NCBI RefSeq assembly: GCF_003385845.1 | Contig: NZ_QRDJ01000010.1 | Location: 1-64,000 of the forward strand | Length of the DNA: 64,000 nt | DNA from: Kushneria indalinina DSM 14324 | GTDB lineage: Bacteria; Pseudomonadota; Gammaproteobacteria; Pseudomonadales; Halomonadaceae | Reading direction: 5' to 3' | Shown: one piece after another, positions 59,112-64,000 of the stretch | Layout: each line of letters opens with the position of its first letter | Numbering within the stretch: position 1 is the first letter of the stretch | Program-made: the position numbers and the translations under genes | The notes under the pieces: generated by a model | Seen by the model: the letters and a program-made list of their open reading frames with translations, nothing else | Told to the model about the DNA's origin: nothing | Database searches by the model: none

Positions 59112-59139
59112 ATAGACAGTGCCGGAGACTGGCGGCGGG

Positions 59140-60195
59140 TCAGCCGGCGCGGCGCAGCAGCCAGAAACCGATGCCGAAACAGACCGCCATGGGCACCACG
59201 ATGGCCCAGATGGGTGAGAACCCGAAGATGGTCGCGGCAGGCCCGAGCAGGTCCTGCACATACTTGAAGACCAGTCCGACCACCGTGCCGTAGAACACCC
59301 GCGTCCCCGCGGCGACGCTTCTCAGCGGGCCAAAGATGAACGAGGCCGCAATGATCACCAGCGAGATCAGCGTCAGCGGCAGCAGCACCTTCTGCCAGAA
59401 ATAGAGCCAGGTATCGGTGGCGCTGATGCCCTGCTCGTTGAGATAGCTGCCGTAGCGCCAGAGGTCCTCGATCGACTGGCTGTTGCGATCGGTGATGATC
59501 AATCGCAGCAGCTCCGGGTCCAGCGACGTGTCCCACTCGAGCTGGTCGAGATGCTCGGCCTCGGTGGTCTCCTCGTGGATCAGGGTCCGATCCACGTCCT
59601 CCAGCGTCCACTCATCACCCTCAAGCACCGCGCGTGAAGCGTGGGTCGCCTCCACCAGCCGATCGTCGTCATAGCGAAAGCGATTGACGTCCAGCAGCGT
59701 ATTGTCCGAGCGGATGGAGCCGAAGCGATAGTAGCTGTCACCCTCTCGCTGCCAGCCCCCCCGGCGGGAGATGGCGTTGCCCTCCTGCAGCTCGGTACGC
59801 CATGCCTGGCCAAACATCTCGGTGCGCGGCGCGGCAAATTCACCGATCGACATGATCACCAGCACCACGATCAAAAGCGGCTTCATGACCCCGATCAGAA
59901 TGCGCCACAGGGAAAATCCGGCCGAGCGCATGACGGTCAGCTCGTTGCTGGAGGCCATCGCCCCGAGCCCCACCAGCGAGCCGATCAGCACGCTCACCGG
60001 GGCATACTGATAAAAGCGCCAGGGCAGGCGGATCACGCCATACATCAGCACCTGCAGGGTGCCGTAATTGCCCTCGGTATCGCCCAGATCGTTGATGAAG
60101 CTGATGGTGAAATCGAGCCCGAGAATAATGAGATGCACGATGAGCATGCCCATGAGGACATTGCGCGCGATGTAGCGATCAAGCTGATTGAACAT
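59140..60195 (-). CDS. lptG: LPS export ABC transporter permease LptG
   Basis: LptG with LptF and LptB2 extracts lipopolysaccharide from the inner membrane and pushes it along the LptC-A-D bridge. The 351-residue protein has the start MFNQLDRYIARNVL, six membrane helices (three on each side) and a central periplasmic beta-jellyroll (about 135-265). ATG 60195 shares one base with the lptF stop (TGATG), so the pair is coupled. Confidence 0.96.
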   Translation of the reverse strand: MFNQLDRYIARNVLMGMLIVHLIILGLDFTISFINDLGDTEGNYGTLQVLMYGVIRLPWRFYQYAPVSVLIGSLVGLGAMASSNELTVMRSAGFSLWRILIGVMKPLLIVVLVIMSIGEFAAPRTEMFGQAWRTELQEGNAISRRGGWQREGDSYYRFGSIRSDNTLLDVNRFRYDDDRLVEATHASRAVLEGDEWTLEDVDRTLIHEETTEAEHLDQLEWDTSLDPELLRLIITDRNSQSIEDLWRYGSYLNEQGISATDTWLYFWQKVLLPLTLISLVIIAASFIFGPLRSVAAGTRVFYGTVVGLVFKYVQDLLGPAATIFGFSPIWAIVVPMAVCFGIGFWLLRRAG

Positions 60196-61274
60196 CACCG
60201 CGTCCCTCCATGGCGGCTGCTTCGATACAAAAGCCATGCCCCTATCAGCGCAAAGACAGCGTGGACGGGCCAGAGGCCGATAACGGCCGAAAGCGCGCCG
60301 CTACCTACCGCGTCCTGGGCGGCCAGCAAAAGACTCATGTAGGCCACATATAAAATGATGGCCGGCATCATCTTGGCAAACCGACCCTGGCGCGGGTTGG
60401 CCCGTGACAGCGGCAGCGCAATCAGGGTCAGGATCGGCACCATCAGGGCGAGCGAAATACGCCATTGAAGTGCCGCACGCGCCTTGTTGCTCTCATCCCC
60501 AAGCAGGCGCCAGGTGGGCTGAAGTTCGACGTCATCGACATCCATCTGAGCCGTGCCGTTTTCAAGCCGGGCAGCATAGGTATCAAACGCCAGCCGCTCG
60601 GCCACCCGGCTTCCCGGCCTGACACTCTCCCGGGTACCGTCGGAGAGCACCAGAAAGCGGCTTTCGCTGTCCGGGTCAGTGGTCTGATAGCCGCTCTCGC
60701 CCCGGGTCAGGACATCCACGCGCTGGCCCTGCTCGTTGCGGGTCTGCTCGGCGATGAAGACATTTTCCATCCGACTGCTGCCCTGCTCGACGCGTTCGGC
60801 ATAGATGGTGCGATCGCCGAGCTTTTGAAAGCGTCCCGGCGTCAGCGCGCTGAAATCGGCCCGCTCCTGCTGCTCGGTCAGCGTTCTTTCATTCTGGGTC
60901 AGCCCCGCCGGCGTCAGCCACAGGCTGCAGGCGCCGACCACGCAGGCCATTAAAAGCGCCGGCCAGCATGACGCCCCCAGAATACGAACGGGGCTGACGC
61001 CACAGGCCGCCAGCACGGTCATTTCGCTGTTGAGATAAAGCTGCCCATAGGCCAGCAGAATGCCCAGAAAAAAGGCCAGCGGCAGGATCAGCTGGAGGAA
61101 ACTGGGCAGATGGAACAGCATCAGGCTGCCCAGCAGGCTGGCCGGGAAGTCGCCATCAGCCACATCGGAAAAGTAACGAATGAAACGATTGCCCATGATG
61201 ACCAGCAGCAGAATGCCGGTCACGGCACTCATCGTGGTCAGTATTTCACGAATCAAGTAGCGAAAAACGATCAA
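60195..61274 (-). CDS. lptF: LPS export ABC transporter permease LptF
   Basis: The partner permease of LptG, 359 residues. The start is MIVFRYLIREILTT, followed by three N-terminal helices, a periplasmic jellyroll (about 120-255) and three C-terminal helices (GRFAKMMPAIILYVAYMSLLL region). The initiation codon is a rare TTG at 61274, supported by GGAG 7 nt upstream and by the family N-terminus. It is divergent from pepA, as in many gammaproteobacteria. Confidence 0.96.
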   Translation of the reverse strand: MIVFRYLIREILTTMSAVTGILLLVIMGNRFIRYFSDVADGDFPASLLGSLMLFHLPSFLQLILPLAFFLGILLAYGQLYLNSEMTVLAACGVSPVRILGASCWPALLMACVVGACSLWLTPAGLTQNERTLTEQQERADFSALTPGRFQKLGDRTIYAERVEQGSSRMENVFIAEQTRNEQGQRVDVLTRGESGYQTTDPDSESRFLVLSDGTRESVRPGSRVAERLAFDTYAARLENGTAQMDVDDVELQPTWRLLGDESNKARAALQWRISLALMVPILTLIALPLSRANPRQGRFAKMMPAIILYVAYMSLLLAAQDAVGSGALSAVIGLWPVHAVFALIGAWLLYRSSRHGGTR

Positions 61275-61494
61275 GCGTAGACTCCCTCATACATCAATAT
61301 CGAGCGATCGTTTCCGATGCGTACTCCGCAGGATAGCTCCTGACCATGCAATGGTGCAGGGGTTTGCGTACACTGAAGGCCTGTTCGGGCCCACCTGTTC
61401 AACGCGTCGAATAGCCGTTTAACGTACTCGACACCATGTCTGTTCGAAACAGTCATTATCACCAATACCCACCGCATTGTCTTGGGGAGACACC

Positions 61495-62979
61495 ATGGAA
61501 TTTCCCGTGCTCACCGCCAACCCGGCCCGCTGTGAAACCGACTGCATCATTGTGCCGGTGTTCAAGGACGGTGATTTGCCCCCGGCCACCGAGCGCCTGG
61601 ATGACGCCAGCGAGCGCCTGATCACACAGCTCATGGAACGGGGCGACTTTGATCCGGTGACGGCTGCCACACAGCTGGTCCCCTTTGCTCCCGGCCTGAA
61701 CACCGCCCGCCTTTTGCTGGTGGGCTGCGGTGAAACCAGAGAGTTCAATGAAGGCGCCTTTCGAAAGGTACTCGATGCCGCCCTCGGGACGCTGCTGTCC
61801 CTGCCGGTCGAAAACGCCGCCATCGCCATGCTGGATCGGGAAAACGGCCCGCATGATACCGTCTGGAAGGCACGCATGATTGCCGAAGCCACCCTGCGCG
61901 CCAGTTATCGCTTTGACACCTTCAAATCGAAAAAGCGCCCGCCGATCGCTCTGACCCGGCTGTCGCTGGTGGTCAGCGACGCCAACGATGCCGCCGCTGC
62001 CGAAGAGGGCGCGCGCACGGGCGCCGGCATTGGCGCCGGTATCAACCTGGCCCGGGAACTGGGCAATCTCCCCGGCAATGTCTGCACCCCGCGCTATCTG
62101 GCCAGCGAGGCCGAGAAGCTGGGCAGCGAGGGCGATCTCAAGGTCACCGTGCATGACGAGAAGGCGCTCGAAACCATGGGGGCGGGCGCGATTCTGGCCG
62201 TGGGCCAGGGCAGCGCCGAGCCGTCGCGCCTGATAGTGATGGAGTATCAGGGCGCCGACGACCCTGACGAAGCACCCCATGTGCTGGTCGGCAAGGGCAT
62301 TACCTTTGACAGTGGCGGCATCTCGATCAAGGGCGGTGCCAACATGGACGAGATGAAATTCGACATGGGCGGGGCCGCCAGCGTGATGGGCACCATGAAG
62401 GCCATTACCGCCCTGAAGCCGAAGATCAACGTGGTCGCCATCATCGCCTCGGCCGAAAACATGCCGGATGCCAAAGCCTTCAAGCCCGGCGATATCATCA
62501 CCACGCTCAAGGGCCTGACCGTCGAGATTCTCAACACCGACGCCGAAGGCCGACTGGTGCTGTGCGACGCCCTGACCTATGCCGAGCGCTACAAGCCTGC
62601 CTCGGTGGTGGATATCGCCACCCTGACCGGCGCCTGCATTGTGGCACTTGGCCATCAGACCACGGCGCTGCTGGCCAATGATGACGCCCTGGCACAGCAG
62701 CTTCTGACCGCGGGCACCACCGCCTGGGACCGTGCCTGGCAGCTGCCGCTGTGGGATGACTATCAGAGTCAGCTCGACTCCGAATACGCCGATCTGGCCA
62801 ACATCGGTGGCCGCCCGGCCGGCACCATCACGGCGGCCTGCTTTCTCTCGCGCTTTGCCGAAAGCTACTCCTGGGCCCATCTGGATGTCGCCGGCACCGC
62901 CTGGGATGGCAAAAAGGGCGGGACCGGCCGACCGGTCGGGCTTCTGAGCGAATACCTGCTCTCCCGCGAGTCTCACTGA
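61495..62979 (+). CDS. pepA: Leucyl aminopeptidase PepA
   Basis: A cytosolic M17 aminopeptidase with two metals; in E. coli it also binds DNA (XerCD cer recombination, carAB control). The 494-residue protein has the metal-binding GKGITFDSGGISIKGGANM near residue 262-280, FDMGGAASV near 288 and the family signature NTDAEGRL near 345. ATG 61495 follows GGGGAGACACC; an upstream frame to 61477 adds six residues without support. Confidence 0.97.
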   Translation: MEFPVLTANPARCETDCIIVPVFKDGDLPPATERLDDASERLITQLMERGDFDPVTAATQLVPFAPGLNTARLLLVGCGETREFNEGAFRKVLDAALGTLLSLPVENAAIAMLDRENGPHDTVWKARMIAEATLRASYRFDTFKSKKRPPIALTRLSLVVSDANDAAAAEEGARTGAGIGAGINLARELGNLPGNVCTPRYLASEAEKLGSEGDLKVTVHDEKALETMGAGAILAVGQGSAEPSRLIVMEYQGADDPDEAPHVLVGKGITFDSGGISIKGGANMDEMKFDMGGAASVMGTMKAITALKPKINVVAIIASAENMPDAKAFKPGDIITTLKGLTVEILNTDAEGRLVLCDALTYAERYKPASVVDIATLTGACIVALGHQTTALLANDDALAQQLLTAGTTAWDRAWQLPLWDDYQSQLDSEYADLANIGGRPAGTITAACFLSRFAESYSWAHLDVAGTAWDGKKGGTGRPVGLLSEYLLSRESH

Positions 62980-62990
62980 TCAGAACCAGA

Positions 62991-63038
62991 GCGCCCTGCA
63001 CCCGTCGCTGCGCGGCGGGCTTTATTGGCGCAGGGCGC
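62991..63038 (+). terminator. Nested hairpin terminator after pepA
   Basis: An inner stem (CCCGTCGC/GCGGCGGG, one mismatch) followed by CTTTATT is enclosed by an outer stem (GCGCCCTGC/GCAGGGCGC). It begins 12 bp after the pepA stop. Confidence 0.6.
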
Positions 63039-63177
63039 CTGTGTCATTCTTGGCAACCTGTTTCTGACGTTTCCCTTAATCATCTGTCGGACCAGCGTTA
63101 TCGGATACGCCGTTGCCGATGATCGACAGCGATGTGTACTTCTCGCCTGGCCACCGTACGAACGGAGAATCCGAATC

Positions 63178-64000
63178 GTGTCTTCCTCTCAAGGCCTTGA
63201 GCTTCGCCCCACGACTACGCCCACCGATGCCGGTCAGCGTGACGAGATTCTGAAAAACCCCGGTTTCGGCCGCTATTTCACCGATCACATGGTGCACGTG
63301 CGCTGGACCCATGCCGACGGCTGGAGCAACGGCGAGGTGCGACCCTACGGCCCGCTGACGCTGGACCCGGCCGCGTCCGTGCTGCACTACGCCCAGGAGA
63401 TCTTTGAAGGGGTCAAGTCCTACCGCCACGCGGACGGCTCGGTATGGACCTTCCGACCGGAAAAAAACGCAGCACGCTTTCAGGCCTCGGCACGCCGTCT
63501 GGCCCTGCCGGAACTGGACGCCGAGACCTTTATTGCCTCACTCAAGGCGCTGGTCAGCCAGGACGTCAACTGGGTGCCCACCCCCGCCTCTGAGGCCGAG
63601 GAATCGAGCCTCTACCTGCGCCCCTTCATGATCGCCAGCGAGAAGTTTCTGGGCGTGCGTCCGTCAAAAGAGGTCGACTACTACGTGATCGCCTCGCCGG
63701 CGGCGGCGTACTTCAAGGGCGGCGTCAAGCCGGTCTCGATCTGGCTCTCCTCGAACTACAACCGCGCCGCCCCCGGCGGGACCGGCTTTGCCAAGTGCGG
63801 CGGCAACTACGCCGCATCGCTTGCCGCACAAAAGGAAGCCGAAGCGCACGGCTGTGATCAGGTCGCCTTTCTGGACGCGGTCGAGAACAAGTGGGTCGAA
63901 GAGCTGGGCGGCATGAACCTGTTTTTCGTGTTCAAGGACGGGCGCATCGTCACGCCGGCCCTGACCGGCACCATCCTTGAGGGCGTCACGCGTGATTCGG
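63178..64000 (+). CDS. ilvE: Branched-chain amino acid aminotransferase, N-terminal part (cut by window edge)
   Basis: A fold-type IV PLP aminotransferase that makes or breaks down leucine, isoleucine and valine. The frame starts at GTG 63178 with GGAG 10 nt upstream and is open to base 64000 (274 residues). The patterns MVHVRWTHADGWSNGEVRPYGPL near 40, HYAQEIFEGVKSYR near 70, YLRPFMIASEKFLGV near 145 and the PLP Lys in GGTGFAKCGGNYAAS near 200 (each shown in short form) match the longer eukaryote-like BCAT branch. The C-terminal third is outside the window. Confidence 0.93.
   Translation, partial: MSSSQGLELRPTTTPTDAGQRDEILKNPGFGRYFTDHMVHVRWTHADGWSNGEVRPYGPLTLDPAASVLHYAQEIFEGVKSYRHADGSVWTFRPEKNAARFQASARRLALPELDAETFIASLKALVSQDVNWVPTPASEAEESSLYLRPFMIASEKFLGVRPSKEVDYYVIASPAAAYFKGGVKPVSIWLSSNYNRAAPGGTGFAKCGGNYAASLAAQKEAEAHGCDQVAFLDAVENKWVEELGGMNLFFVFKDGRIVTPALTGTILEGVTRDS

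Noticed and set aside
61459-62976. 505-codon minus-strand frame opposite pepA
   Set aside because: pepA has the full M17 signature on the plus strand; this is its complement.

Overview
The window is a gene-dense, roughly 60% GC stretch of a gammaproteobacterial chromosome. Gene content and order (tRNA-Leu, queA, tgt, yajC, secDF; iscRS, ndk, rlmN, pilW, rodZ, ispG, hisS, yfgM, bamB, der; def, fmt, rsmB, trkA; lptFG, pepA) resemble Pseudomonas-like Oceanospirillales. The proteins fit the halophile family Halomonadaceae (Halomonas, Kushneria or Chromohalobacter). The family call is an inference from protein similarity recalled from memory; no 16S gene is present.

Layout. 1-3313: start of a very large repeat adhesin on the minus strand, cut by the window edge. 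3600-8672: DUF2959 lipoprotein and fabV, a small DUF7079-like gene, and a large MscS-type channel. 8934-11952: a LysR regulator followed by dgcN-dgcA, a D-glutamate catabolic pair. 11986-16550: a variable segment with a NUDIX gene, a DUF883 protein, a universal stress protein, an unlisted 44-residue membrane protein, a lower-GC acyltransferase and a Crp/Fnr regulator. 16675-22453: tRNA-Leu(CAA) and queA-tgt-yajC-secD-secF. 22547-24431: a SuhB-family protein without its metal site, and trmJ. 24528-34665: a reduced isc locus (iscR, iscS and an IscA-type gene only), then ndk to bamB. 34871-39446: der, two poorly known exported proteins, a DUF815 ATPase and an M48 lipoprotein protease. 39461-43944 (minus): aroE, hemF, tsaC, dprA and a LysM-family protein that has lost its LysM domain. 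44107-49549: def-fmt-rsmB, nicotinamidase, dodecin, trkA. 49566-56260: DUF2784, TraB-family protein, monooxygenase-fold protein, tapT, bile-acid:Na+ symporter family protein, sirtuin, truC, tcdA, DUF1653. 56358-58949 (minus): bacterioferritin, Bfd with a Fur-box-like site, and an ExaC/AldB aldehyde dehydrogenase. 59140-64000: lptG-lptF, pepA and the start of a branched-chain aminotransferase cut by the right edge.

Most of the window is core housekeeping: tRNA modification, Sec translocation, Fe-S supply, envelope assembly (BamB, LptFG, RodZ, PilW), iron storage and potassium uptake. I saw no insertion sequence, prophage, CRISPR array, toxin-antitoxin pair or rRNA operon. The only gene-free stretch over 300 bp is 12481-13131. 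Two others come close: 3314-3599 holds only a terminator and the adhesin ribosome binding site, and 15529-15818 is AT-rich with nothing I can name.

The best candidates for new biology are the metal-site-less SuhB, the IscU-less isc locus, the LapA-type adhesin with a visible LapG-like cleavage motif, the LysM-less LysM-family protein, the small membrane protein, and an orphan terminator that may mark an unannotated small RNA.
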